A DNA stretch of 10,852 nucleotides from Gammaproteobacteria bacterium (GCA_022822245.1 JAJECB010000319.1:1-10852), one strand, 5' to 3'; shown: positions 1 to 6,610, counted from the stretch's first letter. Notes: generated from the letters alone by a model not told the origin. Numbers and translations are program-made.

Positions 1-632
1 GCTTCAGCCGTCGCTTCTCGCTCCCGGAGATGTTTCCTCGCCTCGCGTTCGTCGCCCTGCGCACCGCCCCCATGCCGTACCGAGTGCTCAAGCTGGCCGA
101 GAACTACTTCTGAGCCGGATGTGCTTGGTACGTAATCAGGACCCCAGTTGCTGCGAATGTCTCGCCGGCTCACTTGGCCGTGCCGCAGCCACTTGCGTCT
201 GATGTACTCCGGCACCTCGACCCAGCCAACGGGATATCCGTGCCATGCATCTTCGCTATGCTGCCGTGCACAATAGGCCCTGCCCTGATGGACCGCATAG
301 CGCTTGTCTCCGTCCAGCTCGCTGTTCTTCAACAGTTCGAGCGCCGACTCCCGGACCTCCTTCGGGCAGAGTGAGCCGCGACGCCCCCGCTGCCACGGCT
401 CCGAGTGCTTCCGGTTGCTCTCGTAACGCAATTCCCGTCCCGCCTCATCGCACGTCGGGGTCTCCGGCCCATCGCTGTCTGCAGCATGCGCAGAGTCTAG
501 CCGGTTCAGACGGTCATGGATTTGGGAGGCCGAATCGCTCGGGGTCCCGGCCCGGTTCTTCGCCGCCGTCGCTCTGGAGGCGGACGCACCGCGACTCCAG
601 AACCCCTCGGACCTCGTGCTCCCTCCGCCCAC
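1..632 (-). CDS. Small unrecognised protein with CPKEV and HGYPVGW motifs; no stop before the window edge
   Basis: This minus-strand frame has no ATG but reads through a convincing protein domain. Counting from GTG 632-630, it contains RYESN (69-73), HSEPWQ (76-81), CPKEV (89-93), a charged helix to about 104, YCARQH (120-125), HGYPVGW (131-137), EVPEYIRRKW (139-148) and RRDIRSNW (156-163). Spaced Cys and His residues suggest a possible metal site or structural core. I have a general memory of small uncharacterised proteobacterial proteins with a similar RYxxNxKHxEPW...LCP pattern, but no known function. The domain would end near position 144, yet no in-frame stop occurs before position 1, where plus-strand coding statistics take over, so the original stop may be lost. 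The start is also uncertain: GTG 632 has no clear ribosome site, and TTG 431-429 would give just the conserved part. Codon bias is weaker than in the core genes. Confidence 0.5.
   Translation of the reverse strand, partial: MGGGSTRSEGFWSRGASASRATAAKNRAGTPSDSASQIHDRLNRLDSAHAADSDGPETPTCDEAGRELRYESNRKHSEPWQRGRRGSLCPKEVRESALELLKNSELDGDKRYAVHQGRAYCARQHSEDAWHGYPVGWVEVPEYIRRKWLRHGQVSRRDIRSNWGPDYVPSTSGSEVVLGQLEHSVRHGGGAQGDEREARKHLREREATAE
3..113 (+). CDS. C-terminal end of an unrecognised protein (partial)
   Basis: The frame is open from the left edge and ends at TGA 111-113, giving 36 residues that finish in KLAENYF. Nearly every third position is G or C, as in the oxidoreductase and cysG genes further right, and this is the main reason to believe the frame is real. 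The same codons read on the minus strand show much weaker third-position bias. No motif is present that identifies a family, and no membrane segment or signal is visible. The gene faces the minus-strand frame that ends in the same region, so the two are convergent or overlapping. The start and most of the protein lie outside the window. Confidence 0.5.
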   Translation, partial: FSRRFSLPEMFPRLAFVALRTAPMPYRVLKLAENYF

Positions 633-741
633 GCAAGAAGCGCCGGGCGACGGGCTGAGCCGCGGAGGGAACCGCGCCGCGCGCGAGCCGGAGCGCGGGA
701 AGCCGGCACCGGCGAGTCAACCGCCGTGCACGGACTGCCGT

Positions 742-770
742 TTGATTGCATCGCAAGCACAGCGTAGGAT
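742..770 (+). promoter_or_regulatory. Candidate sigma70-type promoter of the fitAB-like operon
   Basis: TTGATT (742-747) and TAGGAT (765-770) are separated by exactly 17 nt. Each matches four of six consensus positions, and the pair lies just upstream of the antitoxin start. A short inverted repeat, GCATC (748-752) and GATGC (768-772), spans the spacer and the -10 box, where an antitoxin dimer could bind for autoregulation. FitAB-type complexes are known to repress their own promoters. The arms are only 5 bp, so the operator part is weak. Confidence 0.35.
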
Positions 771-793
771 GCGACCAGACGCAAACGGAGGGC

Positions 794-1045
794 ATGGCGT
801 TGGCGAGCATCACAATCCGTAATCTCGACGACGACGTGAAGACCGGACTTCGTATACGCGCGGCGGGCAATGGCCGTTCCATGGAAGAAGAAGTGCGGCT
901 GATCTTGCGCGAGGCCGTGGGAGGAGACGCCGTGCCCGCCAAAGGCTTGGGATCGGCGATTCACGAACTGTTCAAACCATTCGGTGGGATCGAGTTGGAA
1001 CTGCCGCCGCGCGGCCCGATGCGCGAACCGCCCCGATTTGATTGA
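794..1045 (+). CDS. fitA: FitA-like ribbon-helix-helix antitoxin
   Basis: This is an 83-residue antitoxin of the FitA/VapB type. Its N-terminus reads ASITIRNLDDDVKTGLRIRA, the beta strand and first helix of a ribbon-helix-helix DNA-binding fold, followed by RSMEEEVRLIL, the second helix typical of FitA. The acidic and hydrophobic tail (about 50-83) would wrap the toxin. The start is ambiguous. ATG 794 lies only 1-2 nt after the Shine-Dalgarno run GGAGGG (787-792), which is too close. TTG 800 is about 8 nt from it and would give MASITIRN, the usual FitA N-terminus, so the true protein may be 81 residues (800-1045). The PIN toxin gene starts 7 nt after its stop. The pair presumably acts as a type II toxin-antitoxin module that represses its own promoter. 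Confidence 0.85.
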   Translation: MALASITIRNLDDDVKTGLRIRAAGNGRSMEEEVRLILREAVGGDAVPAKGLGSAIHELFKPFGGIELELPPRGPMREPPRFD

Positions 1046-1052
1046 GACAGCG

Positions 1053-1475
1053 ATGATCGTGCTTGACACGAATGTGGTGTCCGAACTGATGCGCGACGTG
1101 CCAAGCACTCAGGTTCTCGTCTGGATGGACGACCTGCCGACGCGGGGGTTGTTCGTAACCGCGATCACCGAAGCGGAGATTCGGTCCGGCATCGCCTTTC
1201 TGCCGGAGGGAGCGCGTCGTCGGGGTCTCTCGGACGCCGCCGAGCGAACGCTGGGCGGTTTGTTTGCTGGCCGGGTACTTCCGTTCGACAGCGACGCGGC
1301 GCGCGCCTACGCCGATATCGCCGCCGCGAGCCGGGCGGCCGGGCGTCCGATCTCGCAGTCGGATTGTCAGTTCGCGGCCATCGCGCGATCGCGGAGCATG
1401 GCCGTCGCGACGCGGAACGTGCGGGACTTCTCCGATACGGGGGTCGAGGTGATCGACCCGTGGGCAGGTGCCTGA
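1053..1475 (+). CDS. fitB: FitB-like PIN-domain toxin (predicted ribonuclease)
   Basis: The gene encodes 140 residues forming a complete PIN domain. It opens MIVLDTNVVSELM, the canonical first strand with catalytic Asp5. Glu42 in TEAEIRSG matches the second acidic position of FitB, and Asp104 (SQSDCQFAAIA) the third. Asp125 (NVRDF), or a nearby residue, is the probable fourth metal ligand. PIN toxins of this type are Mg/Mn-dependent ribonucleases held inactive by the partner antitoxin. I chose ATG 1053 because it gives the standard N-terminus; an in-frame ATG at 984 would lie inside the antitoxin gene and add a non-homologous leader. It is 7 nt downstream of fitA, so the two are surely co-transcribed. 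All four acidic residues are present, so the toxin is probably active. Confidence 0.9.
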   Translation: MIVLDTNVVSELMRDVPSTQVLVWMDDLPTRGLFVTAITEAEIRSGIAFLPEGARRRGLSDAAERTLGGLFAGRVLPFDSDAARAYADIAAASRAAGRPISQSDCQFAAIARSRSMAVATRNVRDFSDTGVEVIDPWAGA

Positions 1476-1499
1476 GCGTGCCACCGGAGCCGGTGCCCG

Positions 1500-2396
1500 G
1501 TGATGAAGCGATCGGGGACCGGCTCCGACCAAGCGCAGCCGAGCGTCCCGCGTACGGACCAGGAGACTGAACAGCACCAGTTGGATCTGTTCGCCGAACG
1601 CGGCGGGGAGGAACCTCGCCATTCCCCGCGGACGGCCGCCTCGTCCGCCCCGACCCCCGCGGTGGACACCCTCTCGGACGATGATCTGCTCGAACTGATC
1701 CCGAACGCGGGGCCGTCGAATGTCGAGACGGTCTGCCGGGAGGTCGTCTCCCGCTCCCTCCAGGCGGCGGTACCGGCCCTCGAAGCGCTCTGGCGGCGCT
1801 TCTCCGGATTCGGCATCGAGAAGCCGCTGCCGGAACAGCTTGCCGTTGTCGACACCCTCGCACGGCTCGGCGGCGCGGAGGCGCGCTCGGCGCTCAGGCG
1901 GCTCGTGCTGTGGAAGGGGTTGCCGGCCTCGCTGCTGCCGACCGCGTTGCAGACCGCCGCATCCGCCGGGCTTGCGTTGCCCGCCCCGTTCGTCGGCCCG
2001 CTCCTCGACCACGAGGACGCCGCGGTGCGCGGGGCGGCCTTCGCGCTCGCGGCCAGCGCGCACGTTCCCGCCGACCGTCTCCACGCGTGCCTCTTCGCCC
2101 GCTCGGCCGCGGACCGGCGCGCGGCGGCGGTCGCACTCGGGCTGCGCGGCGACTCCCGGGCGCGGCAACCCCTGTTCGACGAGCTCGAGCGAGCTCCGTC
2201 GACGGAGATCATCGAGGCGGTGGCGGCGGTATGGGACGACGATGCGATCGTTCGCCTCGGCCGGTGTGCACGCCGCCATCCGGGGCTCTCCGGCGCCGTC
2301 CTCGACGCCCTGCGCGACATCGGGAGCCCGCGGGCGGAAGTCGTCGCGAGGCACGTGGAAACCCACGCCAATAGCTCGACGCCCCACGGGGAGTGA
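1500..2396 (+). CDS. HEAT-like helical-repeat protein with an N-terminal QLDLF motif
   Basis: This encodes 298 residues from GTG 1500 (or 297 from ATG 1503). GGAG at 1486-1489 is 10 nt from the GTG, which favours that start. Residues 1-55 are polar and probably disordered. They include QLDLF (27-31), which equals the pentapeptide consensus QL(S/D)LF used to bind the sliding clamp DnaN. The rest is Ala/Leu/Arg-rich with paired amphipathic helices, for example LLDHEDAAVRGAAFALAAS, ADRRAAAVALGLRGD and SGAVLDALRDIGSPRAEVVARH. These resemble HEAT/PBS-lyase repeats, a protein-binding scaffold. No catalytic motif, signal peptide or membrane segment is evident. The gene begins 24 nt after fitB on the same strand, so it is probably the third gene of that operon. 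I do not recognise a named family; the repeat fold is an inference from the pattern. Confidence 0.75.
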   Translation: MMKRSGTGSDQAQPSVPRTDQETEQHQLDLFAERGGEEPRHSPRTAASSAPTPAVDTLSDDDLLELIPNAGPSNVETVCREVVSRSLQAAVPALEALWRRFSGFGIEKPLPEQLAVVDTLARLGGAEARSALRRLVLWKGLPASLLPTALQTAASAGLALPAPFVGPLLDHEDAAVRGAAFALAASAHVPADRLHACLFARSAADRRAAAVALGLRGDSRARQPLFDELERAPSTEIIEAVAAVWDDDAIVRLGRCARRHPGLSGAVLDALRDIGSPRAEVVARHVETHANSSTPHGE

Positions 2397-2499
2397 CGCA
2401 TGCCGTTCGAAGAACGTCCCGGAAGCGCGAAGGCGGCCCCGATTCCGGCCGCGCTGCGCCTTCCCGATATCGCACGCTCCGGTGCGGCCCGAGCGCACA

Positions 2500-2528
2500 T
2501 TGATCTCGTAAGGAATAATTCTTACAGT
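2500..2528 (+). promoter_or_regulatory. Promoter with operator-like palindrome upstream of prlF-yhaV
   Basis: TTGATC (2500-2505) and TACAGT (2523-2528) are separated by 17 nt and form a plausible sigma70 promoter. Between them, overlapping the -10 box, lies the AT-rich imperfect palindrome GTAAGGAATAATTCTTAC (2508-2525), with perfect 5-bp outer arms GTAAG/CTTAC. It is a conspicuous AT island in GC-rich DNA. PrlF-type antitoxins carry an AbrB-like DNA-binding domain and are known to repress their own operon, so this is the obvious operator candidate. The prlF start lies 29 nt beyond the -10 box. Confidence 0.55.
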
Positions 2529-2556
2529 CTCGCAAGGCCCACGAGGAGCCTCCGTC

Positions 2557-2877
2557 ATGTCGATCCTCCACGAAGTAGCCACGATGACCGCCAAGGGCCA
2601 GATCACCCTCCCCAAGGCGATCCGCCAGGCGCTGGGGGTCGACGTCGGTGCCAGGGTGGCGTTCGAGCTCCACGAGAATGGGCGAGTCGTCGTCAGCCGC
2701 GCCGACGCCGAGCATGAAGATCCGGCCATCGGTGCATTCCTGGACCTCCTGTCGGACGACATCCGGGCCGGCAGGCATGTTCGAGGGCTCCCCGACGATC
2801 TGGTCCAAAGCATGCTTGAACATGCCCGGCGCGACGTGCGGCTCGACGACGACATCGACGGCGACGTCGACCTCTGA
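2557..2877 (+). CDS. prlF: PrlF (SohA)-type antitoxin, AbrB-like
   Basis: The 106-residue protein opens with a SpoVT/AbrB swapped-hairpin domain: TMTAKGQITLPKAIRQALGVDVGARVAFELHENGRVVVSR (about 9-48). The tail matches E. coli PrlF, with EDPAIGAFLDLLSDDIR (about 53-69) and an acidic C-terminus DVRLDDDIDGDVDL. It should neutralise the YhaV ribonuclease and bind operator DNA. GAGGAG (2543-2548) sits 8 nt before ATG 2557 and supports this start; an internal ATG at 2584 would remove the first strand. The stop overlaps the toxin start by one base (TGATG), which implies translational coupling. Length is close to the E. coli protein (about 111 residues). Confidence 0.92.
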   Translation: MSILHEVATMTAKGQITLPKAIRQALGVDVGARVAFELHENGRVVVSRADAEHEDPAIGAFLDLLSDDIRAGRHVRGLPDDLVQSMLEHARRDVRLDDDIDGDVDL

Positions 2878-3329
2878 TGCAGCGCCACGGCTGGACGCTG
2901 CTCTTCCACGACTGCCTGATCGACCAGCTCCGCAACCTCGACCGGGCGGTCCGACGCGCACGGCGAAACGACCCGGCGGGGTTCGCTTCCAATGCGAATG
3001 TCAAGCTGTTTCAGGCACTGAGCCGTCTGATGCTCGAGATCGTCCCGCAGGATCCATCCCGCGACGAGTACCGCCAGGGGAACACGCTCGGCGCGCGCTA
3101 CCGTCATTGGCGGCGCGTCAGGATCGGCAGACGGTTCCGATTGTTCTTCCGTTACGACGCCAGGGCGAAGGTGATCGTCTACGCATGGGTCAATGACCAA
3201 CGTACGCTACGATCCTCGGGAAGCAGGACCGATCCGTACTCCGTCTTCGCAAGAATGCTCGCGCGGGGCAATCCGCCCGACGACTGGGCCGCATTGTTGA
3301 CCGCCTCGAGACAGGAGTGGAGCGAGTGA
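2877..3329 (+). CDS. yhaV: YhaV-type toxin, RelE-superfamily ribonuclease
   Basis: The 150-residue protein follows E. coli YhaV along nearly its whole length. It starts with HGWTLLFHDC, continues through a helical region with KLFQALSRLMLEIVPQDP, and has the conserved core of RVRIGRRFRLFFRYD (about 81-95), KVIVYAWVND (about 99-108) and RTDPYSVFARMLARGNPPDDW (about 117-137). YhaV is a RelE-fold RNase that cleaves mRNA, and the Arg-rich strand and the WVND(x)2TLR segment are the family hallmarks. The start codon overlaps the antitoxin stop by one base and has no independent ribosome site, so its synthesis depends on translation of prlF. The frame is full length with no lesion, so the module is likely functional. 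Confidence 0.93.
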   Translation: MQRHGWTLLFHDCLIDQLRNLDRAVRRARRNDPAGFASNANVKLFQALSRLMLEIVPQDPSRDEYRQGNTLGARYRHWRRVRIGRRFRLFFRYDARAKVIVYAWVNDQRTLRSSGSRTDPYSVFARMLARGNPPDDWAALLTASRQEWSE

Positions 3330-3335
3330 CGCCCC

Positions 3336-3349
3336 GGCCGTCGGCGGCC
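3336..3349 (+). terminator. Short GC hairpin after yhaV
   Basis: GGCCG (3336-3340) and CGGCC (3345-3349) pair around a TCGG loop, starting 6 nt after the yhaV stop and ending just before the ribosome site of the next gene. There is no T-run, so it is at best a weak or factor-assisted terminator or an attenuator separating the toxin-antitoxin operon from the oxidoreductase gene. Confidence 0.25.
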
Positions 3350-3372
3350 TGACGAGGAGCAGGATTCGCGCC

Positions 3373-5799
3373 ATGAAGTCGCATGTTCGGGTTGCGGTGA
3401 TCGGCGGCGGGGTGGTCGGGTGCAGCGTGCTCTACCACCTGACGCGGCTCGGCTGGAGCGACGTGATGCTCATCGAGCGCGCCGAGCTCACCCACGGCTC
3501 GACCTGGCACGCCGCGGGCGGGTTCCACACCCTGAACGCGGACACCAACATGGCCGCGCTCCAGGGCTACACCATCCGGCTCTACCGCGAGCTCGAGGAG
3601 CTGACCGGCCAGTCCTGCGGGCTCCATCACGTGGGCGGGCTCACCCTCGCCTCGGACCCGGACCGCCTCGACTTCCTCAAGGCCGAGCGCGCCAAGCACC
3701 GCTACATGGGGCTCGAGACCGAGATCGTCGGGCCGACGGAGGTCGCGCGGCTCTCTCCCATCACGAACCCCGAGGGACTCCTCGGGGCGCTCTACGATCC
3801 CCTCGACGGGCACCTCGACCCCGCGGGCACCACCCAGGCGTACGCCCGGGGAGCACGCATGCAGGGGGCGGAGATCGTGCTCCGCAACCCGGTGCGCGAG
3901 CTCCACCCGCGCCCCGACGGAAGCTGGGACGTGGTGACCGGGAAGGGCACCGTCAACGCCGAGCGCGTCGTCAACGCGGCGGGGCTCTGGGCGCGGGAGG
4001 TGGGCGAGATGGCCGGCGTCTACCTGCCCTGCCACCCGATGGAGCACCAGTACCTCGTCACCGACGACCTCCCCGAGGTCTACGAGCGCGACGCCGAGCT
4101 TCCGCACTGCATGGACCCGGCCGGCGAGAGCTACCTCCGCCAGGAGGGCCGCGGCCTCGTCATCGGCATGTACGAGCAGCGGTGCGAGCTGTGGGCGGTG
4201 GAGGGGACCCCGGAGGACTTCGGGCCGGAGCTCCTCCCCGAGAAGATCGACCGCATCGCGGACAAGCTCGACATCGCGTACGAGCGCTACCCGGTGCTCC
4301 GGACGGCCGGGGTGAAGCGCATCATCAGCGGCCCGTTCACCTTCGCGCCGGACGGGAACCCCCTCGTCGGCCCGGTGCCCGGGCTCCGGAACTACTGGGC
4401 GGCGTGCGCGGTGATGGCGGGGTTCAGCCAGGGCGGCGGGGTCGGGCTCGCGCTCGCGGAGTGGATGATCGAGGGGGAGCCCTCGCGCGACATCTTCGCG
4501 ATGGACGTGGCGAGGTTCGGAGACTGGTGCACCCGCCCCTACACCCGGGCGAAGGTGCGCGAGAACTACCAGCGCCGGTTCGCGGTCTCCTACCCGAACG
4601 AGGAGCTCCCTGCCGCGCGCGGGCTGGTGACGACGCCCGCCTACGGGGTGTGGGCGGCGCGCAACGCCGTCTTCGGGGCCGGCTACGGGCTCGAGCACGT
4701 CAACTGGTTCGCGCCCGAGGGCGAGCCCGCGTTCGAGGAGCCGAGCTTCCGGCGGTCGAACGCCTTTGCACCGACCGGAGCGGAGTGCCGGGCGGTGCGT
4801 GAGGCGGTCGGCATCAACGAGATCCACAACTTCGGGAAGTACCGGGTCGAGGGGCCGGAGGCGGAAGTCTGGCTTTCGCACCTGATGGCGAACCGGATGC
4901 CGGAGGTCGGCCGGATCGTGCTGACCCCGATGCTGAGCCCCAAGGGCCGGCTCGTCGGAGACTTCACGGTGGCGCGGCTCGCCCCGGAGCGGTTCCAGCT
5001 CACCGCCTCGTACGCCGCACAAGCGTTTCACATGCGCTGGTTCGAAGCCCACCTGCCGGCGGGAAACGGGGGCGTCTCGGTGCGCAACGTCTCGCTCGAG
5101 CGCATCGGGTTCCAGATCGCGGGCCCCCGGGCGCGGGAGGTGCTCGCCGCGGCGGCGCCGTCGGCGGACGTCTCGAACCGGGCCCTCCGCTTCTTCGACG
5201 CGCGCGAGATGGAGGTGGGCCTCGTCCCCGCGCTCGTCTGCCGCTTGAGCTACACGGGCGATCTCGGCTACGAGATCTACGTGGACCCGGCGCACCAAGT
5301 CGCCCTCTACCAGGCCCTCACCGAGGCCGGGGAGGAGCACGGGATGAGGCCCTTCGGCATGCGCGCGATGATGTCGCTCCGGCTCGAGAAGTCGTACGGG
5401 GCGTGGATGCGGGAGTACCGGCCGGAGTACACCCCCGCGGAGACCGGCCTCGACCGGTTCGTCGATTTCGCCAAGAACCGCTTCATCGGCCGCGACGCCG
5501 CGATGCGCGAGCGAGATGCGCCCCCCGGGCGGCGCCTTTGCACGTTCGAGGTCGATGCGCGCGACGCGGACGTGTGGGCGGACGAGCCGATCTTCGCGGG
5601 AGACGAGGTCGTCGGCTTCGTGACCTCGGGCGGCTACGCGCACTGGAGCGGCAAGAGCATCGCCCTCGGGTTCGTGCCGGTCGAGCTGATGGAGGACGGC
5701 GGCGCGGAGTTCACGGTCGAGATCCTCGGCGAACGGCGCGCCGCCACCCTCCTCCGCGAGCCGATCCTCGACCCCCGCGGCGAGCGCATGCGGGGATGA
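3373..5799 (+). CDS. FAD-dependent oxidoreductase-GcvT fusion (dimethylglycine/sarcosine dehydrogenase family)
   Basis: The protein has 808 residues. The N-terminal Rossmann motif VIGGGVVGCSVLYHL (9-23) ends in the ribose-binding acid IE35. GSTWHAAGG (42-50) contains His46, the residue that carries covalent FAD in dimethylglycine dehydrogenases. The DAO domain closes near FTFAPDGNPLVGPVPG; a linker (FAO_M type) follows to about 430. The rest is an aminomethyltransferase (GcvT) domain with LVGDFTV, whose Asp530 matches the folate-site acid, SYTGDLGYEIY (about 625-635), and a GcvT C-terminal barrel with FVTSGGYAHWSGKSIALGFV. Such enzymes oxidatively demethylate N-methylglycines and pass the one-carbon unit to tetrahydrofolate. 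The exact substrate cannot be told. No signal peptide is seen, so it is cytoplasmic. AGGA (3361-3364) or GAGGAG (3354-3359) precedes the ATG. It is alone here, without electron-transfer or glycine-betaine genes. Codon bias is very strong, unlike the toxin-antitoxin genes. Confidence 0.88.
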   Translation: MKSHVRVAVIGGGVVGCSVLYHLTRLGWSDVMLIERAELTHGSTWHAAGGFHTLNADTNMAALQGYTIRLYRELEELTGQSCGLHHVGGLTLASDPDRLDFLKAERAKHRYMGLETEIVGPTEVARLSPITNPEGLLGALYDPLDGHLDPAGTTQAYARGARMQGAEIVLRNPVRELHPRPDGSWDVVTGKGTVNAERVVNAAGLWAREVGEMAGVYLPCHPMEHQYLVTDDLPEVYERDAELPHCMDPAGESYLRQEGRGLVIGMYEQRCELWAVEGTPEDFGPELLPEKIDRIADKLDIAYERYPVLRTAGVKRIISGPFTFAPDGNPLVGPVPGLRNYWAACAVMAGFSQGGGVGLALAEWMIEGEPSRDIFAMDVARFGDWCTRPYTRAKVRENYQRRFAVSYPNEELPAARGLVTTPAYGVWAARNAVFGAGYGLEHVNWFAPEGEPAFEEPSFRRSNAFAPTGAECRAVREAVGINEIHNFGKYRVEGPEAEVWLSHLMANRMPEVGRIVLTPMLSPKGRLVGDFTVARLAPERFQLTASYAAQAFHMRWFEAHLPAGNGGVSVRNVSLERIGFQIAGPRAREVLAAAAPSADVSNRALRFFDAREMEVGLVPALVCRLSYTGDLGYEIYVDPAHQVALYQALTEAGEEHGMRPFGMRAMMSLRLEKSYGAWMREYRPEYTPAETGLDRFVDFAKNRFIGRDAAMRERDAPPGRRLCTFEVDARDADVWADEPIFAGDEVVGFVTSGGYAHWSGKSIALGFVPVELMEDGGAEFTVEILGERRAATLLREPILDPRGERMRG

Positions 5800-5857
5800 C
5801 ACCCCGACCCGCGCCGCGGGCACGCTCGGGAACCGTCCCGCTCCCGGTGACCGGAAG

Positions 5858-5885
5858 GAGCCGCCAGAAGGGCAAGGAGCGGCTC
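5858..5885. terminator. Candidate bidirectional terminator hairpin between convergent genes
   Basis: GAGCCGC (5858-5864) and GCGGCTC (5879-5885) form a perfect 7-bp stem with a 14-nt loop in the gap between two converging genes. A second smaller stem, CGGGA/TCCCG (5827-5840, loop ACCG), lies just upstream. Neither has a T-run. The gap 5800-6022 holds nothing else recognisable. Confidence 0.3.
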
Positions 5886-6022
5886 TGCCGACGCGGGACC
5901 ATCTCACCGCTGTCCCGGTTCGTGCTTGCGCCGCCGTTCGCAGACGAGGCCGGTGGAGGCCCGCCGCCGGGCTTCCGACTCACCCGACCGCCGGGAACCC
6001 GCTCCCCGCGCCGGCGCGCACT

Positions 6023-6610
6023 TCAGGGCCAGAGGTCGGCCAGGCTGAACGTGATCGCGTCGAAGGGGGGGATGCTCACCGGGTCGTCGTCCTTCGCGCT
6101 CCCGATGAGCACCCATTGGCCGTCGCGGAGCTCGAACGCTTCGAGGGTGCGGTCCGCCGGGTCGACGAGCCACAGGTGCGCGACCCCTTCGCGGGCGTAG
6201 ACCGGTCGCTTCTCCTGAAGGTCGAGCCGGCGTGTCGAGGCTGAGAGCACCTCGCACACCCAGTCAGGCGGGAGGGTCACGTAGGCGGTATCGGGATAGT
6301 CCGGCATCCGCTCGCGGCGCCAACCCGCCAGGTCGGGAACCAGGATGTCTTCGCCGAGGTGCAGCTCGGGCTCGAAGATGATCCACCACCCACCGGGACC
6401 ACCCCGGCCGAACTGGAAGGTGTTCGAGAGATCGCTCTGTAACGCCGAACTCGCGAGTGCATGCGGCATGGCAGGCCGCGGATGAGTGTACAAGGTGCCA
6501 TCGACGATCTCCGCGATCCGATGTGCGGGCGCGTCGATTACGTCCTGGTAGGTGGCCCGGGGGGTTTGCGCCGACTCAGGCTTGCGTGCGGCGGTGCTCA
6601 TGGCGCCCAT
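6023..6610 (-). CDS. Uma2-family (DUF820) putative PD-(D/E)XK endonuclease
   Basis: The protein has 195 residues from ATG 6610-6608, chosen because GGGAG (complement of 6616-6620) lies 5 nt upstream; a longer ATG start at 6661 lacks this. It shows the Uma2 order: EIVDGTLY (34-41), FEPELHLGEDILVPDLAGWRRER (79-101), PDWVCEVLSAST (115-126), KRPVYAREGVAHLWLVDP (134-151) and a C-terminal strand region ending in DLWP. Asp93, Glu120 and Lys134 are the likely nuclease-fold residues. Uma2 proteins are widespread, often in multiple copies, and their biological role is unknown; the nuclease activity is predicted from the fold. It is unlinked to any transposase and appears to be a single-gene unit. Confidence 0.88.
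   Translation of the reverse strand: MGAMSTAARKPESAQTPRATYQDVIDAPAHRIAEIVDGTLYTHPRPAMPHALASSALQSDLSNTFQFGRGGPGGWWIIFEPELHLGEDILVPDLAGWRRERMPDYPDTAYVTLPPDWVCEVLSASTRRLDLQEKRPVYAREGVAHLWLVDPADRTLEAFELRDGQWVLIGSAKDDDPVSIPPFDAITFSLADLWP

Noticed and set aside
174..658. Two overlapping plus-strand open frames (174-374 and 245-658)
   Set aside because: Their translations look random. The minus-strand frame over the same bases gives a coherent domain, so these are shadows of it.
506..1108. Minus-strand frames beginning at ATG 1108 and ATG 942
   Set aside because: They are antisense to fitA and end in low-complexity Arg/Pro/Gly sequence. The third minus frame is the one with protein-like features.
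972..3200. A 742-codon open frame on the minus strand
   Set aside because: It lies antisense to five well-supported plus-strand genes, has Arg/Pro/Gly-rich composition without motifs, and is an expected shadow in GC-rich DNA.
3190..5907. A 905-codon open frame on the minus strand
   Set aside because: Exact antisense of the oxidoreductase gene. Its His/Arg/Glu/Val-rich low-complexity translation comes from mirrored GC-rich codons.
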